Shown: in pieces, positions 1 through 10,913 of the stretch
Layout: the number at the start of each line of letters is the position of its first letter
How positions within the stretch are numbered: position 1 is the first letter of the stretch
Assembly (NCBI GenBank): GCA_026874595.1
Contig: CM049322.1
Span: 40,726,840 to 40,790,839 of the forward strand
DNA: 64,000 bases
DNA from: Sipunculus nudus
Taxonomy: Eukaryota; Annelida; Sipuncula; Golfingiida; Sipunculidae
Direction of reading: 5' to 3'
Translations under genes and position numbers: made by a program
Notes under the pieces: model-generated
What the model saw: only the letters and a program-made list of their open reading frames with translations
Told to the model about the DNA's origin: nothing
Databases searched by the model: none

Positions 1-931
1 AACTACATTCATTAATCTGCGTATAACACAGGGTCCGGTGGTTCAAATTACCCCACTGTTGACTGCGCCATATGCAGATTAATCAGTTCTGTGATCTGGG
101 CCGTGCCATGATATAGTTGACCAGTGAAGCTAACAGACGGTACTGCTGTCAGGTGTTCTCTGTGCACCCTCTTTCTTTATCTTCTATTTCACATAAAACA
201 GTTACGTTTAGGCCTGATGCAGCACCTTTTTTAACACTTGACAACTAAAGGAGAATAGACAATTACTTTGATTTCAATTTACCAATCGACTTCTGTGATA
301 TATCTATGAGTCTTTGGCAAGTGTTGATCATTCGACAAATGACTATCCCAAATACAATATACATCATTCAAGATTTTGGCCAGAAAGGGGCTTGTATTAT
401 ACACAGGGTTATTGGTTTTTCCACCAAATTTAACACTCTGAATTGGGTTGCATATTACCTATCTTTGGTGATAGATGGTACAACATTATGGGCCTGCATC
501 CAACCAGATCAATACTCCTTGACAAGGTCCTGTGTTAAGGTCTTTACCACAAGACTGTGTCCTCCTTATTCAGTGATTTTATCATTAACATTATACAGAC
601 CCTGGCTGTAGGGGTAAAAAGGGGTTAAGAAAGAGCTGGCTTAAGTCTATTATTAATAAATAACCTTACTACAGGCTGATTACAGAGAACAAATATTCTA
701 TTTAACAGAACAGTTTTAAATACTGTAAAATAAACCACTAAGCCTATTTTAATTTTTTTGTTATAATACAGTTTAACTAATACTGTTCTTTTTTTCAAGT
801 TTGTTTAACAGTGAACAGCAGCTACATGTTTCAACAGTTCTTTGATTAAGGTTTGCTTATGTTATGGACAAGTGTATCACTGCAGCTAAGCAGACAAAGT
901 CAAGTTGGACATTAAGACATTAAGCACCCAC
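1..931. other. AMPD intron, no gene recognised
   Basis: AT-rich intronic sequence downstream of the last visible AMPD exon. An imperfect inverted repeat (arms ATTAATCTGC at about 11 and GCAGATTAAT at about 75) encloses a GGTTCAAATTA string resembling a pol III B box; this may be the edge of an unrecognised repeat. A 101-codon open frame at 306-611 has no recognisable features and looks fortuitous. Confidence 0.5.
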
Positions 932-1052
932 CTTTCTAAGCAACAGGCCATGAGAGATGTTTTGAGACAGCATGAAGCCGTGGATGAGATGATGGACAGG
1001 TCCTGCCTCCCCGCAGTGAGGACGCAAAACAAATGTGTTGAACCCTCGCTCC
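932..1052 (-). CDS. AMPD2: AMPD exon j with HCGEAG motif (residues 445-485)
   Basis: Encodes [40 protein letters not shown]. His457 (third zinc-ligand histidine of the family) and Glu460 (catalytic acid/base in the adenosine deaminase superfamily) are both present. The acceptor is tttttccag and the donor gtgggtgc. This is the last exon in the window; the next one, expected to start near 'APVLQYLYYL' and to carry the STDDP aspartate pair, is not found between 1 and 931, so the gene continues off the left edge. Confidence 0.96.
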
Positions 1053-1475
1053 CTGGAAAAACATTAAATGTCAAGTGGTGAAATTTTACACATTTATAAT
1101 TAATGATCATGTTTTTAAAGTCAAAACCTTAAATCTGAATCAACTGGATACTTTTTTCAACACAAATTTGCTCAGCTCTCTATGTTAATATTATTTTCAT
1201 ATTTTATAAATCAAGTATCTATTGATTTTTTCTATACTTTTGATTTAAGACCAGAATTTACGATACTGGTACATAAAATTTGATCATACTTCAAGATGAT
1301 TCCATGTAGCATTACTAAATCCAACATTTAACTCATGATGCAATAATCAAGTTCAGAAAACTGAAGCCAGTCAGTTAGAAACCACATGCAACATTTCTGC
1401 ACTGAGAAACTCCAATTAAAGGGACCTATTTGACTTGTATAAACTAAAGGTTATACCTTTGATCTTTTACAAAAA

Positions 1476-2683
1476 ACTAGATGTGTCGGAACGACATGAA
1501 TGCCCCCGCCTGGGGCAAATCAGAAACATTTGTTAAATTTTGTAAATTTTTTTTTAAGTTCTGGAGGTGTTGTAAGGTCAAAAGTAGGTCAACTATGACG
1601 AAATGCAAACTTGACTTGTAACGGGTCATTATCAAGCAACACACCAAAAATCAGGCCAGTATCTGCAGACATTGTGAAAAAAAGTCCATACATGTGCATT
1701 TTTCATAAAAATTTATGTCTTTCATGAAATTTTCTATGTTCAGGATCTCTGTCATATGGTTAAAATAGGTCAACTGGGATGAAACGCGAACTCGATATGT
1801 AACTAGTCATTATCTGCCCACACACCAAAAATCAGGCCAATATCTGCAGGCATTGCGAAAAAAAAAAGTCTGTAAATGTGTATTTGTCATGAAAATTTCT
1901 ATTTTTCATGAAATTTTCTAAGTTTAGGAGCTGTAAAACGGTCAAAAGGAGGTCAACCGGGACAAAACGCGAACTCGATCTGTAACTGGTCATTATCTGT
2001 CCACACACCAAAAATCAGGCCAATATCTGCAGGCATTGCGAAAACATGTCTGTACATGTGTATTTGTCATGAACATTTATATTTTTTGTGAAATTTTCTA
2101 TGTTCAAGAGCCGTAAAATGGTCAAAAGTAGGTCACTGGGACGAAACGCGAACTCGATCTGTAACTGGTCAATATCTGCCCACACACCAAAAATCAGGCC
2201 AATATCTGCAGGCATTGCGAAAACATGTCTGTACATGTGTATTTGTCATGAAAATTTCTATTTTTCATGAAATTTTCTAAGTTAAGGAACAGTAAAACAG
2301 TCAAAAGTAGGTCAATCGGGACGAAACGCGAACTCTATCTGTAACTGGTCATTATCTGCCTACACACCAAAAATCAGGCCAATATCTGCAGGCACTGCGA
2401 AAAAAAAGGCCGTACATGTGTAATTGTCATGAAAATTTCTATTTTTTATGAAATTTTCTAAGTTTAGGAGCCGTAAAACGGTCAAAAGTAGGTCAACCGG
2501 GACAAAACGCGAACTCGATCTGTAACTGGTCATTATCTGCCCACACACCAAGAATCAGGCCAATATCTGCAGGCATTGCGAAAAAAGTCTGTACAACTGT
2601 TTGATTTCGGAATGACAGAATGACGGAAGGACGGACATGGGTAAAACTATATGCCCCGGCCACTTTGTGGCGGGGGCATAAAA
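1476..2683 (+). mobile_element. D-type hairpin-tailed element, full copy
   Basis: Starts ACTAGATGTGTCGGAACG, contains about five tandem monomers of 175-183 bp (marker TTTCATGAAATTTTCTA near 1717, 1898, 2081, 2256 and 2440), then a short GGACGGAC run and a 3' hairpin TATGCCCCGGCCAC / GTGGCGGGGGCATA at 2650-2680, ending in A's. A second, 5'-truncated copy with a perfect hairpin is at 21143-21761. It carries no coding capacity; open frames in it are repeats of the monomer. It sits in the AMPD intron between 1052 and 3199. Placement in the Helitron/Helentron-like non-autonomous class is inferred from architecture. Confidence 0.75.
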
Positions 2684-2699
2684 ACAGGTCAGAAAATTT

Positions 2700-3165
2700 G
2701 GATATCACTACACTCAGGCTGTTGTCTTGTTTATATCAAGGTGTTTCTCAGATGTTGGGCAAACCAAATTAATCAAAACACATTTCACAAGGGCATCTTG
2801 TGGTAAATCAGATAGGCTAGAGCTTTGCAAATGGCATTTTATGATAAGTCATCCTTCTACCTCTGCATACATGTAACCTACCACCTTAGGTTACATGTTT
2901 TTTTCCGTTAGTCAACACTGCTGTGTTTACAAACAAGCTGTTGATACACAATTTCATATATCCTTCACAGAGGCCTTATGAGAACTTTTCATTACCAGAT
3001 TTACCTTTAGATCATTAATATATATATGTCGAGGCCCAGATTAGAATCTGGCCCAATTTAAAACTGGGCCAGCCCTGATCAAAATTTTGATTTGGACCGG
3101 CCCAGATCACATGAATTATTTTTTTCAAAAGGTAGGTGAACGGGCACCTTTATTATTAGGGACCA
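2700..3165 (-). mobile_element. MITE, degenerate, related to 40239-40691
   Basis: Read on the minus strand this matches the segment at 40239-40691 along most of its length, including the start CACCTTTA / GGTGCCCATTCACC-like end near 3146-3160 and the ATCACTGCAC-like distal part near 2705. It has an extra segment around 3030-3110 carrying repeated GGCCCAGAT / ATCTGGCCC inverted motifs. Non-coding. Its end lies about 35 bases from an AMPD exon. Confidence 0.6.
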
Positions 3166-3198
3166 GGCAAGAAGAATCAGAGCACAGGTTAGACCTAC

Positions 3199-3362
3199 CT
3201 CCTGAAGTGATTGAGGATGACCATGTTTGCATACATATAGTATAGATAGTAGGCATACGGAGGATTCTCCTCTCCTGACCAATCAGCAGGCAGTGGGCTG
3301 TCCTTGTCGAACATCATTGTTTCTGCTTTGGACTCGTCATCCACAGAGTCAAACCCTGAGAC
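3199..3362 (-). CDS. AMPD2: AMPD exon i (residues 391-445)
   Basis: Encodes [40 protein letters not shown] and [15 protein letters not shown] (the last Arg codon split). '[10 protein letters not shown]' and '[10 protein letters not shown].(Y/F)AN...LN..RR' are family hallmarks. The acceptor is tttcacag and the donor is gtaggt. A degenerate MITE with a CCCATTCACC-type end finishes about 35 bases into the following intron. Confidence 0.96.
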
Positions 3363-4114
3363 CTGTGAAAAAGGAAAAACTTGTGTCAATTTCAATGAAC
3401 TGCATTGATAATGGAGCACATGTATATGCACAAAGTTTTACCAAGACAGGATATATATGCTCAGTAATGGAATTTGATATGTTAATGATTAGTTAGGTAT
3501 ATATATGGTATCCTAAATTCTTTTGACCAGTCAGACAACATCACTTCATGTAGGCACATCAGATGCACCAAACTTAGTAAATATATGTGTAAATGACCCA
3601 CTGTCGACATGTCTATTTTGGTAAACTTACCCTATACCATGTCCACTAAATGAATATGAAAATAACTTTATGTTCATGAAATAAATGTCTTTTTTTGTGG
3701 AGGTAACCACCTGAATTTTTTTTTTTTTCAAAATGAGGGCTTATTTAAGTATCATGTACATCAGCAGAATTCCTTTTCAGTTTCAGACTTGTGACAGTGT
3801 GGTTATCATGGCATCAACCAGACACACTGTAAAACACCTCAGGGTCCTGGATGTGTAAGCATTCCCACTGCTGAGTCATAAAACTGTGGACGACCCAAAA
3901 AAGCACACTATTTGTTGGTAAAACACAATTATAGGGTAGTCTTCCCATATGATCTGCATGGCGCATACCCTGGTCGGAGGCATCCAGTGTAAAATCTCAC
4001 CACTCATCAGCTGATATTTTAACTAATGATCTGCCAGCTTTGTGTGCTCCTACAGAACTTAAGCTGGTGGTTGTCATTTTTATTCTTCAAGATGTAAGGG
4101 GCTTTTCTGTACTG

Positions 4115-4195
4115 GTGTGGGAATAAAAATATTAATAATAATAATTACAATAATAATAATAATACATATATATATATATATAATAATAATTATAA
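4115..4195. repeat. AAT/AT microsatellite
   Basis: Runs of AAT and AT dinucleotides in the AMPD intron between exons i and h. Confidence 0.85.
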
Positions 4196-4351
4196 TCTTA
4201 AGCATTTTTAGCCATATATGTCTCTGGCTGGATCAGAACTGTTATGTAATGGGTTCAGGAACTGTTGCATTCTGGGTTCAGTAACTGTTGCATTCTGGGA
4301 TCAGTAACTAAGAAACTGAGCCATATCCTCTACCTTGCTTCAGGTACTCAC

Positions 4352-4478
4352 ATTCTGTAGGAAGGTGTGTAAGTCAGGGTGGCTGCTCGGGTCATTCGTG
4401 GCCTCAAACAGCGGCAAGAACAGATTGTCCAACATATCCTGGAACGTTGACACCAACTTGTTGGCTCGGAAGATGTCA
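4352..4478 (-). CDS. AMPD2: AMPD exon h (residues 348-390)
   Basis: Encodes DIFRANKLVSTFQDMLDNLF, LPLFEATNDPSSHPDLHTFL and QN, equivalent to the family's 'FQEMLENIFLPLFEAT..P.SHPELH.FL'. The first base completes a Tyr codon from the previous exon and the exon ends in phase 0. The acceptor is ttctacag; the donor is gtgagtac. Reading further upstream of 4478 enters intron sequence, which is why the open frame looks longer than the exon. Confidence 0.94.
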
Positions 4479-4882
4479 CTGTAGAAAAACATTGAAATAA
4501 TATAAAAACACTTTTTATCAAAGAAAACCATCAAATCTTACATTGAGCTTCATGCAAGTTAAGAATGAAATAAAAGCTTTTTATAAAATTGTTATAATGG
4601 GTGATTAAGTTTTACTGCTTTCAACAGGTGTACACAACTTTTGTCAAACGTTCATACTTTACAGATTAATAAATTTTAGCAACCTGTAAAATGTCACTTC
4701 AGTAACCATATTTCAGTTGCACTCTATTCTGCTCTGAGTATGTTTTTATGAATAAAAATAAAATTATTACCAATCATCCATTTTTTAACAACTTGAACTT
4801 GGCAAAAACAGAAAATGTAAAATAGTTTTCATGAGATCATATGAATGTTTTTACACATCAGAAGACTCATCTATCTAAATAA

Positions 4883-5150
4883 CAAGGGACCCATGGGTCA
4901 AGGCGGTCAGCTGAAGTTTGAAATTTTTGCAAATGCAAAATATGCAAAATATTCTATTGTTATGTTTTTCATTTATATAAGAATATGAGAAGCTAAGAGG
5001 AAAGGGGCCCTCCTACTTGGTTATAGTAAAGTTCTAAATATATGATTGCAAACTAATACTCGGACAAGACTGTCATGAAGACAAACAGTAAAACTTTTGA
5101 GATAATGTGATGCATATGAAATTTCCAGATGGACAGGCAAGTGGACAGAA
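4883..5150 (+). mobile_element. A-type 5' end, truncated
   Basis: Begins caagggacccatgggtca followed by the GGTCAGCTGA form of the subterminal motif. The sequence after it (GCAAATGCAAAATATGC, then AAGCTAAGAGGAAA) matches another truncated copy at 24502-24980. No matching 3' terminus is found before the next A-type 5' end at 5280. Confidence 0.6.
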
Positions 5151-5279
5151 TGGACTAATACCTTTATTTCACTTTCAAGTTTATATATAAGCCTACTTTT
5201 ATAGCATATCCACTTTTTCCATTAAAAGTTTTTATCTGAATCATTTTTTTTATTTACAAGTTTTTATAAATTTTTAATA

Positions 5280-7715
5280 CAAGTGACCTATGGGTCATGA
5301 CGCTCAGCTGCCAAGCATGACCTGTGACATCATGGACTGAGATTCACAACTTCCAGTCAAATTTTGAAGAACCAATTTGCCAATTTGTTGAAAATGTTCT
5401 ATGACAACAGAAATATATATCACCTATGTCTGGTTAAAACACAGTGAATTGATGGTCTGAGGAAAATGCATGATTGTTAAGCTATCAGGAACTATTCCAA
5501 CAGCTTGCTTGAAACATGTCAGTCTCAAAAGGAACACCACAAAGGGCAAATATAAGATCAAACTATATAGCAAAAATCAAGGAAATACATGCAAGAATTA
5601 TTGAGAAACAGGTGCTTCTGTGTGAATTTTTATTCAATACAAGCCAACTGTACTGCACTTTTATAAATGATGGTAATATTTATTCAGAAATATTTGACCC
5701 AATCCTTTACAAGATTACATAAATATACATCCAACTGCATTCACTTTAACTGTTCTTGAGATAAAATGATCAAAAGGAATTAAAAGATGGTTGCCTGGTG
5801 TCCATATTGGACTTCTGACAAGTCTGAAATCAGACAACAAACATTCTCTAAATCGGACCAAACATTAAAGAAAAATTACTGAAACTGCACTGAGGAAAGA
5901 ATTTCTAAGGTGGCTAACTGGCAGACATAATGGATTTCTGACAAGTATGACATTTGATATCCCACATTCTCCAATAAGAGACCAAACTTTGGGCAAATTA
6001 TCCAGTAATGGATGCCCAAAATAATTCAAAAGGCATGTCCAGGCCCTCATATCAGATTTATAGATATGCAATTGTAAAAAGTGTAAGTCCAATATTTTTT
6101 ATTATCACTCTGCTTTTCAATGGGGTCAGCAGGGTAGGTAAACTGCCAAACCTGAAAGAAAAGAAATGCAGAAAGCATGACTAAGAGACTTGAAATAAAA
6201 CAAAAAGCCATCCTAAATCAAGGTACACATCCACATATTATGAGAACAAACACTTGCTTTTATATGTGGTGATATATATTAAAATATTCAGATATCTAGG
6301 AAACTAAGTTTATTGCTAGGATTCCATAAAATAAACTGCAAAATGTTCCCATCATCTTATAAATCAGTAGCTAAACCTTAATACTATACTCTCATAGTCT
6401 TAATGCCTGGCTGAAGCATTCTGACAACAGTGTTTTTGTTATGAAGTAACGAGGTACTTATCACTGAGCCTTATCACTTAATAGGCTGATACAAAAGGGA
6501 GTCATATGTCACCAGTGTCACTCACAATTACAGCCACACAGGGAGATGTACCAGCTGGAGTGGGATGATTATATATACAAGAAAAATAGAGATGGTCTAT
6601 AAAATAAGTAATTGTGCACTACATCCCTGACCTATGACCTTGGCCTTTTGCCCATATATCAACTGGATTCTTTCTAAATGATGGGTAAATACTAACCACT
6701 TAAATCTGGTGTAATTACTTGGCAACCAATGGGTGAATAACTTTGACCTGCAACCTTTAACCTGCTGACCAGCTGACCCCAAAATCAATAAGTTATTTAT
6801 TCAAGCAAAAAGACCCATAAATATGAAGTTTGAGTCAAACTGAGTGATGCATAGATGTGGCATATGTGAAAGACTGAAGGTTTGGGTTGAACAGTTACAC
6901 TTGAAAATATGCTCACAAGCATTTAGAACAATTAAATATTGTGACCTTGACCTTTGACTTTTTGACCTCAACATCAATAGGCTTCTACCCTTATTGGTAG
7001 GTAAGCCATATATGACAGATGGAAGGTACAGATTGAAAAGTTTGCCTGAGAAAGACTCCACGCAAGAAGTGGGTGCTGTGAACTTGACCTTTGACCTCAA
7101 AATCAACAGGTCTTTTCCCCTGTTGGCAGAGAAGCGATATCAGTGCTGGAAGGTTTGGAATGAAAAGTCTAGCTTGAAATGTGTCCACAACCTTTTCAAA
7201 GATGTGGATCCTGTGACCCTGACCTTTGACCTTGTGACCTCAACATCTATAGGATTCTTCTCCAACTTAGTAGGTGAGCTATATGTGAAAGATCAAAGAA
7301 TTGGGATGAAAGGGTTGGCTTAAAATGCATCCACAGGCTTTTCAAAGAAGAGGCTCCTGTGACCTTGACCTTTTACCTTTTGACCTCAAAAAAATTATGG
7401 TTCTTCCCCTGTTGGTAGGTGAGCTGTATGTGAAAGATGGAAGGTTTGGGATGAAAATTTTGTCTCAAAGAGTTATTTCTGGGGGGTGCAAACACACCCC
7501 ATAACTTCGAGAATATAGGTAGCAGTGACCTAATTTTAGGTTTGCAAGGAGATCTTTTTATAACCTCTAAGACTGCATAGGGTTCATGGCCCTAGCCCCT
7601 ACGGTTACGATTTGTGCCCTGCTAACGGACGGCCGGCGGACGGACAGACGGAAGGACGACGGACAAAGACCCATCGCTATAGCCCAGCATGACTGAAAGT
7701 CAGCTGAGCTAAAAA
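5280..7715 (+). mobile_element. A-type element with nuclear-receptor-like repeat core
   Basis: A 5' end caagtgacctatgggtcatg plus GCTCAGCTG is at 5280, and an A-type 3' end (GGACGGAC run, then TAGCCCAG...AGTCAGCTGAGCTAA) finishes at about 7715. From about 6600 to 7480 the core consists of tandem units of about 125-130 bp, each with a tract of the form TGACCTTGACCTTTGACCT. Bases 5400-6590 show no recognised repeat or gene, so the pairing of the two ends is inferred from order and orientation. Frames across it are not genes. Confidence 0.55.
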
Positions 7716-7850
7716 AACTGAAAATATAAGTTAAAATATTAGAATTGTTGCAAAAGTTGCAATCATTATATATCCAGAGTAAAAAAAACTGAAAATATAA
7801 GTTAAAATATTAGAACTGTTGCAAAAGTTGCAATCATTATATATCCAGAG
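7712..7850 (+). repeat. Tandem duplication, about 68 bp x 2
   Basis: A segment starting ACTGAAAATATAAGTTAAAA and ending ATATATCCAGAGT occurs twice head to tail directly after the A-type 3' end, with one substitution noticed (AATTG versus AACTG). Confidence 0.85.
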
Positions 7851-8549
7851 TGTAGCTCATATTGGGTTATATTATGCATACACATATATTTTATTATTTT
7901 TACATCACAAATGTTTAAGCTGAATTTAAAAGAAAATAATGCCATAACATAGCATCTACAAGATTATTCCTTGAATCCCTATAAAAAAGTTTTGCACATT
8001 GGAGAATTCAGTACATGCTTAATTTTATTCACCAAGATTAAATAAAAGATTCAGTAAATTTGATAATAAAACATCTTTTCAGATAAAGTATACACCCTGT
8101 TGGTTGAATGAGGGACAAACAATATCATTGTGCTAATTACTATCTCAGCTTTAATTTATTACTGGAATTAATAGTCAATTTCACATCTGGTGAAGTTTTT
8201 ACTCTTCTGAAGTAAGGAATTACTTATCTGATGAACATCCACACTTTCATAGCAATACACCACTTTGTGGACACAATTAAATGTGCACTTTAATCATTGT
8301 AACCCTGGTGGTACAATACAAAATCTAAAATGTAGCATAGCCTAGAAAAAGAATGAATCAAATACAGAAAATAATAACATTCATCTAGTTTATGCACCAG
8401 CTGGGGGGGGGGGGGGGGTGAGTGCAGGGCAGAGGGGAAGCCTGCTGGTAGTGGCCAAGCTGAGCCAAGGCAAGCTGCCTTGGGTGGGTTACATAATGCA
8501 AGTGAAGGCTGTACTACTAGGTGGGCTAGATGTAAACAACACTTGACAT
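7851..8549. other. AMPD intron, no gene recognised
   Basis: AT-rich sequence without recognisable coding potential. A run of about 18 G's lies at 8403-8418. The minus-strand frame across 8290-8586 spans this G run (as poly-Pro) and is not protein-like. Confidence 0.5.
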
Positions 8550-9268
8550 GGTGTATGAAAACTTGAATAAAATCTACTCTTTTCAATCAATTCCTTTGAA
8601 ATTTCAGATTTTAAAAGATTAAATCCTTATGTATATATGCTGTGAAAATTAAATCAACAGTGCTTACAGGGAAAAAAGTGCCATTGCCAAAGTTGGACAA
8701 AATTTAAGGTATTGATTTTTTATTTATGCTAATAACTTGAAAAGTTTGCTAAATTCAGATCTAATTTTGGGTAAACAATTGAATCTTGATTAAATAAAGT
8801 TATATTCCTGAAAAAAAGTCTCTAGCTTCAGCAATTATCATGTTAGGTGAGTAAATATACTTCCTGATTTTTAAAAATTGCATTATATTAACTTCAAAAT
8901 AATATCCAACACTGATCTAATTTTTGGTATGTTCATAAAAAATGTATGGAAGAATATGAATACTAAATATGATCAAAAACAGATCAGTGGTTTTGATATT
9001 AGGCAGCCTTGAAGTGTAACAATGGCTTTTTTATAGAAAAAGGAGGTTTTTCCTTAATATCTCGAAGGAACGAAGCCCTAATGACCCCATTTTCGGTATG
9101 GTAGGAGATTTTGGGGACATCAAATGGTATGCAAAATTTTGGAATCGTAGGTCCAACGGTTACAAAACGTGCCCTGTTAACGGACGGACAGCCGAACAGC
9201 CAGACAGACGGATGACGGACAATGGACCACGACTATAGCTCAGATGACCTATAGTCAGCTGAGCTAAA
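8550..9268 (+). mobile_element. A-type element, 3' part
   Basis: Shares its core (TGCTGTGAAAATTAAATCAA, then AAATTTAAGGTA and CTAATTTTGGGTA) with the A elements ending at 15479 and 53904. It ends with a GGAC-rich run and the hairpin TAGCTCAGATGAC / TAGTCAGCTGAGCTA followed by A's. The 5' end is not found. Confidence 0.7.
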
Positions 9269-9387
9269 AATCTTAATAATTATTTAAACTCTTCACACAC
9301 ACAGTCAAACCTGGAGACCGGTGAAATAGGAAAATTTACATCCTTAAACATAAACTCCACAGACAATTTCTTTAAAAGAACACTTAC

Positions 9388-9551
9388 TATAGTCGAGGAA
9401 CTTGGATGAGCCATCGCACATTGTCTGAGTAGACCTTATGTGTAAGTGCCCATTTTGCCAACTTATCCCATTCTGACCGAGATCGACCGTAGATTGAAAG
9501 TCTGTACTCAGCATTTTGGTATTTGCTTTCTTCTAAATCTGACATCACTTC
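9388..9551 (-). CDS. AMPD2: AMPD exon g (residues 294-348)
   Basis: Encodes [40 protein letters not shown] and [15 protein letters not shown], matching the family's '[34 protein letters not shown]...NVRWLVQVPRL'. It is 164 nt and ends with TA, completed to TAT (Tyr) by the next exon. The acceptor is attacag; the donor is gtaagtg. The following intron (4479-9387) contains A-type repeats. Confidence 0.96.
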
Positions 9552-10372
9552 CTGTAATGAAAGATAGTCATAAAAAAATAAATACTTTAAATACTCCTAA
9601 TCCCAGTAAGGTGAATCTTCCAAAGGCAAACTGCATCCATTACAGATATAAATGTGTTATATCATTTTTTTATAACAATAGATACTTTATTACAAAGGCC
9701 ATATACAATTCACATTTTTAATACACTTTGTATACAATCACATCAAATACAATGTATACAATTTATACAAATTACATTTTCTAAATATTATTCCAATTAT
9801 AATGCAACATATCAAGACTTGTACATTTAACATACAAAACTATTCTAGTGGTCAGTACAGATTACAAATATTTCCCTTACTTGTACCTTTTATTACTAAA
9901 AATACAAAAATAACTGTCTGTTATAATTATTTCCTTATTTTGTCCCATTTTCCCAAATGTAAAGTAATCTTACGCTTCTGTTTTATTATAAGCTCAATTT
10001 TTCTAAATATTTGAATTTGTGCCATACTATTCTGTACAAATAAAATGTGACCCACAGACCGTGTTGCTCAGCTGGTGATTATGATCTGTGACATCATAAC
10101 CCAGCATTATCTTAGACCATGATGCATTGTTTACTATTTAGTTAAAACTTGACAGCTGACTAAGATACGAGTCTGCCTGTGGCAAATTATTTACCCTTCC
10201 TAGTCCCATGCAAGTCATTTTTTATAAGAATGGCATAGTTTATTTTGTGCAAACTTTTGATCATACACAGGAAACAAGTTAGACAGAGATCTCTTAATAA
10301 TATCAAGTTTCATAATCTGCAGGACACCCCCACCCACACACACACACACATACACTAAAAGTTAGGTTTTAC
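9552..10372. other. AMPD intron with a degenerate A-type 5' end
   Basis: The intron between exons f and g. At about 10046-10080 the string TGTGACCCACAGACC...GCTCAGCTGG resembles the A-type 5' terminus, and the next ~60 bases resemble those after 5280. A CA-rich run lies at 10328-10350. Otherwise AT-rich and without a recognised gene. Confidence 0.45.
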
Positions 10373-10504
10373 CTTAATCACTTCTGCAAAGTATTTTCCA
10401 TTGATATAGTTGTCTGTTTTTATGAATATCTCTCGAAGTCTGCTCTCCCCGATCGGGTTGTATTTGGCGTTGAATTTGTCAAATCTGTGAAAGGTATTCC
10501 TGTC
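10373..10504 (-). CDS. AMPD2: AMPD exon f (residues 250-293)
   Basis: Encodes [40 protein letters not shown] and EVIK, 44 codons in phase 0. The [14 protein letters not shown] block is among the most conserved segments of AMP deaminases and contributes to the barrel around the nucleotide-binding pocket. The acceptor is cttgcag and the donor is gtaaaac. A short CA dinucleotide run lies just downstream in the next intron. No lesion is seen. Confidence 0.96.
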
Positions 10505-10825
10505 CTGCAAGACATTAAATTCTGGTAATTTACTTGTTCAAGGTAAAAGTAAAGCAAACAAATATACATTGTAAATATTCAATATTAGTTTTTAGGAATT
10601 TTCCGATTTCTTAATCATAATATTATGATAATTTTCATACAGTCAGTAAAATCTACAATGACAAATATGTAACATGACAGATATATACTTAATGAAATAA
10701 ACTTGCCTGTTTCAACTTAAATATACATACAGCATAGACATCCAACCTAACTGCTCTTAGATTATAGCATGTTTTAATTTAAGGCAACTTGTTTTAATAT
10801 AAAGTTAACAAAACCTCAGACTTAC

Positions 10826-10888
10826 GGCATGAACGTCCAACATGTCAACACTCAGATCATAAGATGTCAACTTCAGGCTTTCAAACAC
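10826..10888 (-). CDS. AMPD2: AMPD exon e, 63 nt (residues 229-249)
   Basis: A 21-codon exon encoding VFESLKLTSYDLSVDMLDVH followed by Ala, matching the family's 'VFESL(N/K)[26 protein letters not shown]'. It is too short to show as an open frame by length but is unmistakable by sequence. The acceptor is gtcctgcag and the donor is gtaag. The 11.2-kb upstream intron ends only 25 bases after a B-type mobile element, so the branch point may lie in or beside that element. Confidence 0.93.
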
Positions 10889-10913
10889 CTGCAGGACACA
10901 AGATATATATTTA

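Noticed and set aside
8290-8586. 98-codon minus-strand frame with a proline run
   Set aside because: The prolines come from a G mononucleotide run; the rest has no recognisable features.
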